In this document: positions 12,303-25,034 of the stretch, piece after piece
How positions within the stretch are numbered: the first letter of the stretch is position 1
How the letters are laid out: each line of letters begins with the position of its first letter
Assembly (NCBI RefSeq): GCF_029962835.1
Contig: NC_080588.1
Location: 61,156,001 to 61,220,000, forward strand
Reading direction: 5' to 3'
Length of the DNA: 64,000 bases
Origin: Magnolia sinica
Taxonomy: Eukaryota; Streptophyta; Magnoliopsida; Magnoliales; Magnoliaceae
Translations under genes and position numbers: made by a program
The notes under the pieces: model-generated
Seen by the model: the letters and a program-made list of their open reading frames with translations, nothing else
Databases searched by the model: none
Told to the model about the DNA's origin: nothing

Positions 12303-12848
12303 GGGGAAAAGGTACTATGCGCTCGGCCTCACTAGTCCATCCCATGAGGTCGAGCTGTGTGGGCCCCATCGCGATGCGTTTCGAAAATCTACCCTATCAG
12401 TCAAATGCACCATTCCATCATGGCCTAGGTCTCAAAAATCAAGTCAATCGTGACTTTTGTGGGCCACCACATACAGAAGTGGGGAGGGGCCGTGCACCAT
12501 TAAAACATTCATAATCATATTTTGGGCCCACCGAGATGTGGTTTGCAAATCCAGCCCATCCATTATGTGTGTCCCACTTGGATGAGGGTTCAGACCAAGT
12601 TTCAGTAGCATTCAAAACTCAGGTGGGCCCCACCAAGTGCTTTTATATATTTTAACAGTGTCTTCACATGATTTTAGATGGTATGGCCCACCTAAGTTCT
12701 GTATACGGCTGATTTTTGGGATATCCCATAATTTAGAGGGTACCCATCAAATGCACGGTGTTGATGGTCGACACGCATCACGGTGGGGCCCACACAGCTA
12801 AACCTCACGGGAGCTTATCATGAGGTCGAGCGCATAGTACCTTTTCCC
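12303..12848. mobile_element. Micron-like MITE, family M, inside a (TA)n array
   Basis: A 546-bp element with inverted ends GGGGAAAAGGTACTATGCGC and GCGCATAGTACCTTTTCCC. It is flanked immediately by (AT)6 on the left (12291-12302) and (AT)7 on the right (12849-12862). Subterminal CATGAGGTCGAG is also inverted. The interior carries GTGGGCCCCACCAAGTGC and related motifs shared with copies at 35221, 41855 and 42252. In rice, MITEs named Micron are known to sit in (TA)n microsatellites in this way. Confidence 0.75.
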
Positions 12849-12862
12849 ATATATATATATAT

Positions 12863-13687
12863 AAGGAAAAAAAAAAATACAACAAAACATTACTGAAACA
12901 TTATGGTGGGCCTTAGGAAGTTTTTAAGGGTACACCATTGTTTCAATTTCTCATCGAATTTGGGCGGGTAGAACTCCTGTACTTGCTACGGTCATTGTAT
13001 TCATAATTACAACTTTAAAAAATGAGGGTGCTTGTGTTAACAGTTCTCCTCTCTTTGCTAAGCAAATTTATGAGAAAATTGTTTTTTATACTGTCTTTGT
13101 CATTATCCTCCCTCGTGGGAGGAGCCATGTTCTCAGCCGGTGAAGCCTTATACACAATAGAGATCTCATGGTTGGGATTCTCCTGGGAAGTATTTCCCAC
13201 TTAAAGATTTGGATTTTTTTCCTTTTTTGTTGTTGTTTTTTTTAGTTCAATGATCAAGAAGAACATATGATCGGTGCGAATACAGAATAGATACATTAAG
13301 GTGGGCCCATAGCAAGGGCTACACCGTGTTGGGTGAGACCGGGGCGCATCTAATCTGCTCCCCAACCATAGCAACCGGGCACATGTGCTAATGTGTAACA
13401 CATGTTTGAGGTATAAGATTTCCATCTGGTCTCAGCCACAATGCTTTAGATTTCCTGGCTAAAAGCAGATACTCTCGCACCTCAGCGTATTAAAATGAAC
13501 GGATGGTTGGGGAAAAAACATAATTGCTCCAGACTGTGAGTTTAACTTTTACACTACAGCCCACGCGAGAGACAGCTCATTGATGGTGGCCCACCTAATG
13601 TACGGTAAACTGCCGTAGACAAGCTGTTATGCAATTCATCTCATCATCTGTGAGGTGCAAATGCATTGACACTATCGTACACAAGAT
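12863..13687. other. Intergenic with MITE fragments
   Basis: Short family-H arm pieces (for example GGTGGGCCCATAGCAAGGGC near 13300) in otherwise unassigned sequence. Short open frames at 13022-13204 and 13201-13425 have no recognisable domain and I do not call them genes. Confidence 0.35.
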
Positions 13688-14403
13688 TAGGGGTGTACAT
13701 CGATCCCTAGTGGGGGTGGCTAACAGTGAAGTGTCAACTGTCGGTGGGGTGTACTAACAAGCCAACGAAACCAAAAAAACAAAAAAAAAAGGGGGTGTGC
13801 AACGAATCAAACCAAGTCGAGCTGGCCTCAGCTGGGCCACTAGCTGACCTCAGCTTGAACTCCGCTCAGCTTGGTTCTCGAGCCTGACTAGCCAGCTCGG
13901 CTCGGTTCGGTCAGCAGCTTGGCCAGTTTGAGCAGAATTCGAGCCGAGTTAGTCATTGCAGCATTTTCACAAACACCTAGACTTGCCCTTCAAAATCTCA
14001 CTGTATTTGAGATAACAGCAATGGTTTATGGGTATTTTGTGAAACACGTTCTAAGCAACATAAAAATCAAGAAAATAAAGGTGTTGATTTCATATACATA
14101 CCTTCCTTGCCACCAGCCACACTTCTTTGAGGCATTTCATCACACACTTAGTGAGCAACATCAATATCAAAGTACCCAAGTCACCAAACTGGTTCGATCC
14201 GAGTTCGATTCAAGCTTGGTTCAATCCAAATCGAGTCGAGTTGAGTCGAGCTAGGGCTAGCTCGAACTCGGCTCGAACTCATTTTCGAGCTCAAAAAATC
14301 AGCTCAACTTGGCTCGAACTCAGCTTCAAACCGAGTCGAATCGAGCTTTTTCGAGTCAAGTCAAGCGAGCTAACCGAGCTAGCTCGGTTCGTGTACACCT
14401 CTA
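13688..14403. mobile_element. hAT-type MITE, CGAGTC-rich (716 bp)
   Basis: Ends TAGGGGTGTACA and TGTACACCTCTA form the terminal inverted repeat. The flanks CACAAGAT (13680-13687) and CACAAGAA (14404-14411) match at 7 of 8 positions, which is the hAT duplication length. Both subterminal regions are dense in GAGCTCGGCTCGA-like words. No transposase is present. Confidence 0.8.
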
Positions 14404-14434
14404 CACAAGAATGCCTAAAAATGACAAACATGGA

Positions 14435-14870
14435 CCAAAGAGAATGCTTACTGAGTCTGTGTGGCCCATCGTGATGTATGTCTTATCCACGATGTCCATC
14501 TGTTTTAACAGCTCATTTTAGGGCATGAGCCTAAAATTTAAGCATATCCACAGCTCAAGTGGACCACACCATAGGAAATAGTGTGAATTAAACTTTTACT
14601 GTTGAAAATTTCTTGGGGTCACGGAAGTTTTGAATATGGCTAATATTTGTGTTTTCCCTTCGTCTATTTCCGTGTGACCTGATGAAAGGTTGGATGAAAA
14701 ATAAACATCACTATAGGCCCTACAAAGTTTTCAACGGTGGTAGTCATTATCAAACTAGTTTTTGGATATGCTTCAATTTGGGCCCAATGCCCAAAAATGA
14801 GTCGGAAAATGCATAGACAGCGTGGATAACAAACGTACATCCATGGTGGCCCCACATGGTTTGCTCAACA
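14435..14870. mobile_element. Hairpin MITE, family H (full copy)
   Basis: Left arm with GTGTGGCCCATCGTGATG, CTCATTTTAGGGCATGAGCC and AAGTGGACCACACCATAGG; loop with GGCTAATATTTGTGTTTTCC. The right arm contains CCCAAAAATGAG and GGATAACAAACGTACATCC, the inverse of the left. The ends CTGAGTCTGTGTGG and CCACATGGTTTGCTCA pair. Confidence 0.7.
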
Positions 14871-14871
14871 T

Positions 14872-15398
14872 TAGAGCTGGGCACTGGACAACTCGACTGG
14901 TCCAACTCATTTAGATCCAAGTGAGTGAGTCTATCCGAACCGAGTTGACTTTGTCCAATCCGAACTCGAGTCGAATTCGAGTCACCCAGTAACTTGACTC
15001 TACTCGACCCAAAATCCAATGACTCGACTTGATTCGAAATTTGACTCGTACATATATACTTTAAAAAAAAAAACCTCAGATATAATGTTTCAAGTATGAG
15101 ACGTCGTGTACTCAAAGAGGCCATAATTTTGGCAAGTGAATTTAGGCTTTGGGTGGTGATTTCAGCAGATCAATATTTGTTGCACCCGACCCGGCTCAGT
15201 GCTGACTCGACCCGACTCAGTACTTGTGATCGGATTGGACTCGGTCCGGATTAGTCTAGGCTAGACTCGGACTTGGATCCGATCAGGCATGCTGGACTCA
15301 GTAACGAGTCCATTCGAGTTTAGGTCAAGCCTATTTCAAATCCGTATCAAGTCTGGTCAGACCTAACTTGGTATGACTCGGCTCGATGCCCAGCTCTA
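14872..15398. mobile_element. hAT-type MITE, CGAGTC-rich (527 bp)
   Basis: Perfect 12-bp inverted ends TAGAGCTGGGCA and TGCCCAGCTCTA. The interior is filled with CGACTCGA/TCGAGTCG words. The flanks do not give a recognisable 8-bp duplication, perhaps because the element lies at the edge of the preceding MITE. Confidence 0.7.
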
Positions 15399-15794
15399 AC
15401 TAACCGGTCTCCTCAAGTTGACAGCTTAGAAAGAAAAAAGCAACTAATGAATGTAAATGGCGGGTGTGATTTTTGGATTATGGCTGACTAATATTGGGGT
15501 CCACCAAATGGACAATCCGGATGGCTCGACTCATCATCGATATTAATGTGTGTTGAAGGCACTAACCCACTTACTCGAACTTGTTAAATTGTTAATGTTC
15601 ATAAAGATCACGGACTGTAATGATCTAGACCATCCATTTAAACAGCACCACCTTCCCCATTTGGAACAATTTGCCAGACGATTGAGATCAATATTGAACC
15701 GTCCCTATGACCAATACACAATGAATTGCACCAGATCATTCCCTAACAGACGTATATTTGCATTTTTTACTCCAACTCAAGGGGGCATTTTAAG
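15399..15794. other. Spacer between two hAT MITEs, unassigned
   Basis: Holds no recognisable gene. An open frame that crosses into the next MITE (15550-15885) has no family resemblance and is not called. Confidence 0.35.
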
Positions 15795-16333
15795 TAGAGC
15801 TGGCAACGAGACGACTCAACTCGTCCGACTGGTTCAGATCCGACTCAATCTGAACGAGTGGGTGAGTCAATCCGAATCGAGTTGACTTCGTCCAATCTGA
15901 ACTCAAGCTAAGTCAAGTTTGAATCACTCAATAATTCAAGTCAACCCAAGCTGAAATCTAACTTGGTATTGACTCTACTCGTTCTGGAACTCAACTTGTA
16001 CATATGTATTTAAAAAAACTCAAATATGAAGTTTCATATTTGAGATGCCATGTATATGATGGAGAGGCAAGTAAATCTAGGTTTTGAGTTGCGATTTCAG
16101 CATGTGGATACCCGTAGCACCCAACTTTACTCAGTGCCGACTCAACCCAACTCAGTACTTGTGATCGGATTGGACTTGGTCTGGATTAGTTCAGGCCAGA
16201 CCCGAACTCGAATTGGGTCAGGCATGCTGGACTCGATGCCGAGTCAGATTGAGTTTGGGTCAAGCCTATTTCAAAATCGGATCAAGTTGGGTCAGCCCTA
16301 ACTCGGTCCGACTCGACTTGATGCCCAACTCTA
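15795..16333. mobile_element. hAT-type MITE, CGAGTC-rich (539 bp)
   Basis: Ends TAGAGCTGGCAA and TGCCCAACTCTA. The flanks ATTTTAAG (15787-15794) and ACTTTAAG (16334-16341) match at 7 of 8 positions. The interior is close to the copy at 14872, including the shared stretch around GTACATATGTATTTAAAAAA. Confidence 0.8.
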
Positions 16334-16559
16334 ACTTTAAGGCTCGTTTGTTTCCATACGTTAGAGCTATGTGCGATCCACCTTGATATGTTTGTACCAT
16401 CCAAACCATCCATCTTACGTGACCCCATGTTTAGAGTGGAGCCTAAAAATTAAGTCTAATTCAAAAGCATCCATCAAATGTGACTTCATGGTATGCTATG
16501 TGGCCCAGCGGACATGTTAGTTAAGTGTGTCCCATGTCTATGATATACAAGAAATGGGA

Positions 16560-16910
16560 TGCAAATCAGGTTGTGTGGCCCAATGTGATGTGTGTTTTAT
16601 ATCTATACCATCCATCTGTTTTGTCCCCCTCATTTTAGGCCATAAACCTAAAAATGAAGCAGATCTAAAACTCAAATTGACCTTACCATGGGAAAAAAGT
16701 AGAGATTGCGGTGGGCCCTTCATCCAAGTCTAAGTAACCTTATCAACAGGTTGATGACAAATAAACATTATGGTAGGCCCTAGAAAGGTTTCCCGTGGTG
16801 TGGTCCACTTGAGCTTTTTATCTGGGTCATTATTTACTTCATGAGATAAAATGAGCTAGAAAAAAGATCCATGGGTGGTACAAGACACATCACACACATC
16901 AACACGCCAC
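16560..16910. mobile_element. Hairpin MITE, family H (degenerate)
   Basis: Landmarks GTGTGGCCCAATGTGATG, CTCATTTTAGGCCATAAACC, CCTTCATCCAAGTCTAAG and GTGTGGTCCACTTGAGC occur in order, with a matching but eroded right arm. A further arm fragment lies at 16360-16480. Confidence 0.55.
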
Positions 16911-17039
16911 CAGTGGGGATGGTCTACTTCCCAAGAAATGGCCTTGTAATTTCCCAGCTACACCAGTGCATGTGCCAAAAATAGGTATACCCAAGGGGGG
17001 CGGATGAGTCCGGATACTCTGCTTGCTACAAACAAACAA

Positions 17040-17040
<1 letters not shown>

Positions 17041-17078
<38 letters not shown>
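17041..17078. repeat. (AAT)n microsatellite
   Basis: About twelve uninterrupted AAT triplets. They create a leucine-run open frame on the minus strand that is not a gene. Confidence 0.9.
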
Positions 17079-17082
<4 letters not shown>

Positions 17083-17158
17083 AATAAAAATTCCTATTTG
17101 GTATAATGTGATTGGGCCACATCATGGTAGACTGCGCTTTATGCAGAAGCAGATTGCG

Positions 17159-17595
17159 TACTGAGTAAACTCTATGGAGCCCACTGTCATTCATGCATTG
17201 TATCAACTTTGTCCATCCAGTTTATCATATAATTTTAGGGCTTAAAACAAAAAATTAATCATATCCAAAGCTCAAGTGGACCACACCACCTGAAACAGTG
17301 TGAATTGAAGTCTACCGTTGAAAAGTTCTTTAGGGCCCACAAAAGTCTTAGATCAAGATGGTATTTGTGTTTTCCCTTCTTCTATGTTTGTGTGATCTTA
17401 TGAACAGTTTGAATGACAAATAAACATCACTGGGGCCTTAGAAAAGTTTCAATGATGGAAATCAATACTTTCACTGTTTCCTTTGGCATGGTTTACTTGT
17501 TTTGGGTTTAACCCCAAAAATGATAGGGAAAAGCGGATGGATTACGTGGATAAACCACATGAATTCACAATGGACCCAACAGAGTTTACTCAGTA
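17159..17595. mobile_element. Hairpin MITE, family H (full copy)
   Basis: The 15-bp ends TACTGAGTAAACTCT and AGAGTTTACTCAGTA are perfect inverted repeats. Inside lie the usual AAGCTCAAGTGGACCACACC, GGTATTTGTGTTTTCCC and AACCCCAAAAATGATAGG landmarks. No duplicated target is evident. Confidence 0.75.
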
Positions 17596-17820
17596 AGATA
17601 AGAGCGTTCTAAGATGCAATTTGATTTCGTTAATTTTATGCATATGCTGACAAAGTAAGTAATGACATGAACCAATAACCTTGCAAGAAATCAAGAGTTT
17701 TCTGTTTATGGCAAGAGAGGATCCAGATTCAACGCAAATTAGGTATTACCAGCTTAGTGGGTGTTACCCATATTTTAGGTTGCAGTCTCAAACATTAAGC
17801 ACATTCAAATCTCAGGTTAC

Positions 17821-18418
17821 AGTCCCTACAAAGCTTTGTATGGGCGCCCATGTTGAGCTCCACATTGTTGGGCAGAAGTTGGCGAGAAGAGTTTGGTTGG
17901 CCCAGATTTGGTTCAAGCGACCTCAGAGAAGATTGATATTATCAGGCGTCGACTTCTTACAGCTTAGAGTAGACAGAAGAGTTTCGCCGATACGAGACGG
18001 AGACAGGTGGAAAAACTTACGCCGAGATTCATTGGCCCATTCCAGATTTTAAACTGAGTGGGTGTAGTAGCATACCGTCTTGCCTTGCTCACACCACTCG
18101 CAAGCGTGCACAACGTATTTCACGTATCGATGTTGAAAAAATATGTTCTTGACCCTACTAATATTATCAAATGGGAGTAAGTGCAGCTAAGTGAAAATGC
18201 TACCTATGTATTGCGACCAACACGATTTCTAGATAGGAAGGAACAAGTGCCACGTAGCAAGGTTATCCCGCTCATGAAAGTGTTATGGACACACCACACT
18301 AAGGAAGAAGCTACTTGGGAAATGGAAGCCGAAGTCTGTAAGAACTACCTTCAAATCCTCGAGAAGTACGAAAAGGTACTAATTTCGGGGATGAAAATTT
18401 TCTTTAAGGGGGGTAGAT
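17821..18418 (+). pseudogene. Tekay/Del-like chromovirus integrase C terminus (relic)
   Basis: The frame from about 17821 shows the Ala-Leu-Tyr-Gly-Arg motif of chromovirus integrases. Next come the Leu-Val-Gly-Pro-Asp-Leu-Val-Gln-Ala-Thr-Ser segment (17890s), a Pro-Arg-Phe-Ile-Gly-Pro-Phe segment (18025-18045) and a C-terminal chromodomain-like region with Trp-Thr-His-His-Thr-Lys-Glu-Glu-Ala-Thr-Trp (18289-18321). Stops interrupt it near 17850, 17962, 18051 and 18180. About 25 residues normally between the Arg-Arg-Arg and Pro-Arg-Phe segments are absent. A purine tract at 18405-18415 sits directly before the LTR, as expected for the polypurine tract. The 5' side is cut off by MITE-like sequence at 17600-17820. 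Confidence 0.85.
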
Positions 18419-21361
18419 TGTAATGTCTCAAAAAAATTCGTATAAAGACCTGAGTACCACCTCAGGCAGAAATACCTAAGGATCGTATCCTGTCGTAATT
18501 AAGGCGGAATTTAGTTAAGTACCAAACTGAATAATCGGTGGATTAAGTTTAGGCAACCATTTTCACAAACGATAAGACCTAAAGCCATTAATACCACTGA
18601 CACAATACTACATAAAGACCTAGGAAAAATCCCAAGCGTCTGTCGCTCTCGGGAGTACATTGAAACCCCGTATCGGACCTAGACCGCGCGTCAGGAATCC
18701 GATGACCGCGAAACTATAAGACTATGTCCGTCCTATTGAGCTTGACAACCATTGAGGGAATTAAGCTCAGATAGTGTCAAAAAATGCATGACTTGAGCCC
18801 TGAGTGAAGTGTGTGAGAAACGCGAATATCTTTAGAAAATGAAGTGAAACTTAAGTGAATTGGGTCATTCGCTCACACACGAAATTGAGGATTTCGGACC
18901 GTCAATTTCTGACCAAACTTCACCCATGGGGAAAGAAAATTTCCTTGCACATATCCGTATAACTATGGCCCCGATCGAGCAAGTATGATTGTTGATCTGA
19001 CATAGGTCCTCCACGGTCGATCGACTTATCCGATCGCACCGAAATCACGTCCTGGCATAGATCCATTGTCAGAGAGCATACCCTATAACGTATGTGAGTA
19101 GTAGGCCTCCCTGTGAGCCCTGTTTGTCAAAAACAACTACCTAAAGAGTATAACCTATGTATATAGTGGCTCTATGGCCATTTGCATCACTTCTGGGCTT
19201 ATATATAGCCCTTATACGACCCCACCTCTCTCATATACGAATTTTCCTAAAACCCTAAGGGAGAGAGAGAGAGAGAGAAAAGAAGAGAAAGGAGGAAAGA
19301 GAGAAGAGGAATTTTTGGTGATTGATGTTGTGATTCTCTCCCACGACTCCATGCATCGAATCACCTCCCCATTACGCTACACACTCTGATTCGGCTAAGA
19401 TTTGGGTAAGAAACCCTAACCCTAATCTTATCATAGAGATCCATATTGAGTAATCGACAAACTAGCTAACCTATTTCATTGTGTAGGTGCCCGATGTTCG
19501 GTTTTCGGGAACGTAGAATTCGAACAGAGTCCGAATCGAGTATTCCGACGAAAGGTGTGGACTATAAACATTTAGGTTATGGTTATCAATGCTTTCAATG
19601 TCAGTTAATGATTTATATCTAACTTGATCGCTATCATATCGTCTTAAATATGCCATTTTCGATATAATATACATGTATGAACTATGTTGAACAAAAGATG
19701 CATCTCATGTGTTAGTTAAAATGTTTGAATGAATATGTAAATATGATTTATGCTTGCCACGTCTACTAATCTAGGATTCGTAATTGTTAGATGCATACTG
19801 ACCTCTCTGTATAAGGATTTGCTAAAATATACATTGTAACTAACCTAGTCTATATATTTGATGAAGTAGTTTAAGTGTTTGAATGAGAAATTGTTAATGA
19901 TTTGTATTTATTAAGAGTATTAAGATAAGATTCTTTGTTACCTTATTCATATGTATAGTTCCTTTCATATAATCTTATTTACTACAACGCAATTTATGAA
20001 AAAAATGTAAGTGTTTAGCAACGTGTGCAATGTGTTTGATGAAATGCTCAAATGAGGAGTTTACTTGGATTGTTTGTTAAATACTGAAATGATTTTCACA
20101 TGTATTTACTTACTGCATCTGAGTAAGATTGGGGCTACAACGTAGCCCAGGCAATTGGTAACAGGTGGCCGAATTAGTCTCGCCACATTGGGTGTATTCG
20201 ACGAATCTGGGTCACACAACGATTGTCGACAGTGGTTAGGCCACGAGGAGTGCTTATGCACTCCATGTCGATTAAGTCAGCGTGTGCTCGTACCAATCGA
20301 ACTTGTCTAATAAACCGATTGGCCTATTGTGTGTTTATCATGTATGGACACTACTTCTTAAATTTAAGGTACCCCCTACTAATGTAAATGCCCACTTTAA
20401 CCATGGTACCACGATCCGCTAAGACTCATGAGCCGGGGATGGTGGTATGGGACACCGTGTTTGAGCTGTCGGCCTACGCTAGGGTGACGAGCCTCCCCGT
20501 AGTGACCAGTGAGCAACTCAGACTCGTGAACCGGACGTGGTGGTATGAGACATCGTGTTCAAGCTATCGGCATACGCCGAGGTGATTAGCCACCCCATAG
20601 TGACCGCGAGTATAAACTTTTGAATTTGTCTATCGACTGCTTTTCATTAGGAGTGATGACCCTACAACTTGCCTATCATATGTGCTTGACTAGGAGTGAC
20701 GAACCTAGATGAATCCTTCGGTTCGGGTCAATGATATAAAGGGAGGTACCCTACCTTCCTAAATCTGCTGTATGAATAAGCTTAATTAATTACTGGGCTA
20801 ACATGACTATGCATTACACTGCATTAGTTAAGACATGCTTTAAAAGAGTGGAAGTCGCACAGGAAGCAGTGTTGTCATATGCGATATTAGTGTCAGTGTC
20901 GCTTGTTGAGGGAGCTTTGATGCGAGGGCATACATCATTACTTACATTCCATTCCTGCATTAACAAGAGTAGTTAGGAAGTGCTTGTTAATTTGCTTTTT
21001 CATTACTGCTTGATTGACTTGATAACATGTTAACCTTTGCCTTATAGTGTCATTGTGTTTGTCACTCACTCCCACCCTGGGACAGTGTTTTAAAACACTA
21101 ACCAGACTTTGGTTTAGATGCAGGTGATGATGAAGTCTATGCAACGGAGCAGGACTTTATAGACGAGGAGGAAGAATTCTCCTACTTTCAGCTCTTGGGC
21201 GGGTCTATGTAGATCTCGTACCAATGCGCAGGGAATATAGGGATTTTTGGCTTAGTTGAACACATTTACTTTCCGCATTTTGTTTATTTTGAAATAGTAC
21301 ATGTATAAATTGAGCCCGGTTACATATTCATACTCTAGGGGCTGTGAAACACTTGTATACC

Positions 21362-21420
<59 letters not shown>

Positions 21421-21602
21421 CAGTCTTCCGCTTGTTTAATTTAATTATATCTGGAGTATGACATGCTGTTTTAGTATAATCTCACTCATGTTTAACTCAT
21501 TAATATGGATGAAATCTAAACATCATTATCCATATTGCATAAGTGATGTGCTAGATCTCGGGAGTAGAGCTTTACTTGACCCTGGAAATTCAGGGCGTTA
21601 CA
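18419..21602 (+). mobile_element. 3' LTR (3184 bp) of the Tekay/Del-like element
   Basis: Begins TGTAATGTCTC right after the polypurine tract and ends GGGCGTTACA, giving TG...CA boundaries. A TATATATA box at 19199-19207 is followed by a (GA)n leader at 19259-19320. The solo LTR at 1195-4347 is the same family in the other orientation. The 5' LTR and most of the internal region are missing, so this is the right end of a truncated element. Confidence 0.85.
21363..21419. repeat. (TA)n(GT)n compound microsatellite inside the LTR
   Basis: Eight TA units followed by about nineteen GT units, in the 3' part of the LTR. Confidence 0.9.
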
Positions 21603-21799
21603 ATTATCGAAGAGACCAAGAACAATACACCACTCATAGTACAAGAATACAACAAGAAATAATACAAACATATATATTATAGGGAAGATCATGCAAGAAT
21701 CAAATATGAGATGATCATGCAACACCAATTTTATGCTCAAACATGTTGAAAACCAAACAAATAGCAATTTATCGTTGTATGAATGTTGGTGGACCTAAT

Positions 21800-23313
21800 A
21801 TGTAGGTTTTTAGCTAGGTTTTTTTCCGAATCACTCGTGCACATCACTTTAGCATTCAAAATCATTAAATTTATCCTAAAATTAGTACTTGGCCACCTAG
21901 GGATAATGGTTCGCACCTTATAACGTTTCGTCCCATTTCACGGAGTTCATAAGGTTTGGGCGTTGGGGAAAGGTTGTCGAAAACCTAAGTAAGCATACAA
22001 GCTTATAAAAATTGGAATGAATTAAACACAAGACTTAAACCTATAAACTTAACTCAATACTTACTTTCAATCGTCACCAAATCAACACCAATGAAGGACA
22101 ATGTTGTTATAAAGAGATGAGAGGGTGAAGGTGCACAAACCCTTATGCTTCCAAGCTCTCCCTATCTCTTTCCTCTTTCTCTTCTTTCTCTTCTTCCTTT
22201 CTCCTTTTTTCTCTTGTTAAAATTCGTATGGGAGGAGGGGGTGCCCAAACGAAACCATTATATAGTGCCAGATTTGGTGTAAATGGCCCCAAGGGCTAGG
22301 TTTTTACTATATAGCCCTATGGGAGGGTCTTTCTAATCTCTAGGGCCCACTATGAGGTATACATGTCGATATATACCATAGGATAGTTAGCCCTAATAAT
22401 GATCTACGTATAGACATGATCGGCCCGCCATTTGGATGCGCCGATCGACAAATATGATTACAAGTTTGTTCAATAGTCACCGATAGTCGATCGGGGCCGC
22501 GGCTATATGGATATGAGCAGGGAAATATCCTTACTCCACGTATGAAGTTTGGTCGTAAACCAACGGTCCGAAATCCTCAACTTTGCATAAGAGTAGACGA
22601 CCCAATTCATTTAAATTCTAGCTTCTTCCTTTATGGTATTTGCACTTCTCATGCACTCGTCCTTCGGCTCAAATTGAGCGGTTCTGGACACTACCCAGGT
22701 CCGACTCCCCCGATAGACGTCGAGCCCAGTAAGATGGACATTATTCTATAGTTTTAGAATTAGTGGCCCACTAACGAGTAGTCTAAAGCTTGTTAAAAAA
22801 ATCGGAGCATTTCTGGAATGAATTAAATATTGAGATTTCTCGTAGGCAGTGATTAAGGTTTAGATTAACTATGTTCATAGGGTGGCCTATTATAACTAGT
22901 GAAAGTGGAGATTTGGTCATGGTTACTCTAAACCATCGATTTTAAGCTAAAAGAGTGATAGAGTTGATTAATTTGGTCCATTAGTCAAGATCTGAGCCTT
23001 ATCTAACTCGGCTTCGAGTAGGTCTTTTAATTTAGTTACGATTGTCTTGATTAATCAGTATTAGGTCAGTTAGATTTAAGCTCTGTGTGAGCAAATCATG
23101 TGGCTAAATTCGGTATTTAAGTGATCAGACGGATTTGTTGGCTTCTTACAATTAATTAATTGGACTTGTGCGGTTCTTTACTGGTTCCACCCATGTATAA
23201 ACTAACACTAAGTGCTAATGTTCAGTAAGTGATAATATAAGTTAATTACATTTTTAAAAAAAATTAAAAATTTTTAATAATCTAAAATAGTGAAAATCCA
23301 GGACTTCGTTACA
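21800..23313 (-). mobile_element. Inverted LTR fragment related to the Tekay/Del-like LTR
   Basis: The right edge CGTTACA (minus-strand start TGTAACG) fits an LTR terminus. Inside, a CT-rich block followed by AATTCGTATGGGAGGAGG (22140-22240) and a TATA box near 22257-22264 (minus) mirror the layout at 3455-3570 of the solo LTR. Sequence identity is lower than between the other two copies, so it is an older or different subfamily. The left edge is uncertain. Confidence 0.6.
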
Positions 23314-24631
23314 TGAGTTTAATAATTTAATGGTTTAATTCAACTAATTGTATGCATAAGTGCATGTGTATCATCCATCATACTCACCAGAGCATCTATG
23401 TTGTTCTCGTGAGGAAAGTGGAGTATTATGATAATCTGGCAGATATAAAGCTTGATACACAGGCACTAAGAAACTATATATGTGGCATGCATTGATACAA
23501 ATTAAACCGATTAAATCGTGACAACCATTGTTGCGACGTAACAACCCCAAAAGTAGATTTCTTCATTTATCTTAACCTCTGATGCACTGACACATGTTCA
23601 TTGAAATTGGACCGTTGGATATTTCTAACGTTTAACAATTTAATAAATGTTCACCAGTCTAATACTCATATCATCAAATAATCCTAATTTTTTGTTCATG
23701 ATGCATAAACTGGGAACAGTAATTTTGGGCAGTTTAGTTTGACTCGCTTGAAGGCCATGTACGCAATTTCTAAGGGCCTGTGCAGCATCCATCACAATCT
23801 GCCAGAGTAAAAATCTTTTCAGGAAGAAAAATGGCACTTGTCTTATAGTCTGGCAGAGTTTGATGATTAATACACATGGCATATATTAATCAATGCAAGT
23901 TGAGCCGACAGAATAATGGAATTTGCTTTCTTTTTATTTCATTTCTAAAATTGGATTTTTTTTTTTATTTTTATTTATTATTATTTTTTTTTGAGCCATT
24001 CTGTTCTTTAAATCCAGAACGCATGTTGAATTAGGAGCAGTACACTAAATGCCAACATTTCTAAGTTAGAAAAATTTTGTAATTATTTTTAAATATTTTA
24101 ATATAATTTTATAATATTATAAAATTATTGAATTTGATAAAAAAAAAAAAAAAAAAAAAAAACATGTGAGTTGCATGAGCCACTGCATTGACCCACTTCA
24201 GTCAAGTTTCAAGGGTTAGTCCAGTGGAACCGCGTCCTGTGGTGATCTAGAAATGAGGCTATTTCTAGTAATGAATGTTTTGAATTCGATTGAACGTGCG
24301 CTATTAAAAATATTATTGGGCATAGCAACAGTATACTCTTCTGGAATTGATTGAAAGCTTATGATATCAAGAGATTATATATATATATATATATATATAT
24401 ATGAAGATTGGTCTAACTATTCAACAACTGATTGTTATGGTAATCAATAAATTTGAGAAGGCAACAATTAATTTTTTAAAATGAGATCTTTTTTACCTGA
24501 ACTAGAATTATTTTTTTTTAAAGGTAATAACATTTTAAGTTTCTCAATGAATTAATTATAAATAGATAACATTAAAAATAAAATTGATCATCAATTTTAT
24601 TAATTTAAAAGTAAAACTATTACAATCAGGG
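23314..24631. other. Intergenic, AT-rich, simple repeats only
   Basis: Contains a poly(A) run at about 24139-24162 and a (TA)n array at about 24376-24401. No gene, RNA or transposon terminus is evident. Confidence 0.45.
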
Positions 24632-24995
24632 AGAGGCATAAAGTAAGGTAGATCTAAAGATCAAGTGGACCACACTGCAGAAAATGGTGAGAGATTGAAG
24701 GTCTACCATTGAAACCTTCCGGAGGTCACAAAAGTTTTTGATCAATCTGATATTTGTTTTTCCTCTTCATCCATGTTTTTATGACCTTATAAATGAATTT
24801 TAAAAAAAATAAATTAAGGTGATCCCTACCAATGTTTAACGGTGGGAATCGTTGTCCTCATGACTATTTGTGATGTGGTCCACTTGAACTTTGGATATTT
24901 CTCATTTTTAGGTTCATGCTATAAAATGACCTGGCGAAATGAATAGATGGTATAGACATATATATAATAAATACATCCTGATGGACTCACATAAC
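24632..24995. mobile_element. Hairpin MITE, family H
   Basis: GATCAAGTGGACCACACTGC, TGATATTTGTTTTTCC, TGATGTGGTCCACTTGAAC and the CATTTTTAGGTTCATGCTA right arm occur in family order. The terminal parts are eroded. Confidence 0.6.
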
Positions 24996-25034
24996 TTTGA
25001 TTTTTTTTTTTTTCCACCCTTGGTACCATTATGG

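Noticed and set aside
12193-12514. Two overlapping open frames of 81-86 codons
   Set aside because: They lie across the family-M MITE end and a (TA)n array; the codons follow the inverted repeat and no domain is visible.
13015-13425. Short open frames on both strands with hydrophobic translation
   Set aside because: No start context, domain or repeat-independent support; next to MITE fragments.
14872-15398. 8-bp target duplication for this hAT MITE
   Set aside because: The flanks CTCAACAT and ACTAACCG do not match; shifting the boundaries by one or two bases does not help.
16958-17206. Minus-strand frame with a leucine run, membrane-like
   Set aside because: The leucines are read from the (AAT)n microsatellite; the flanks are MITE sequence.
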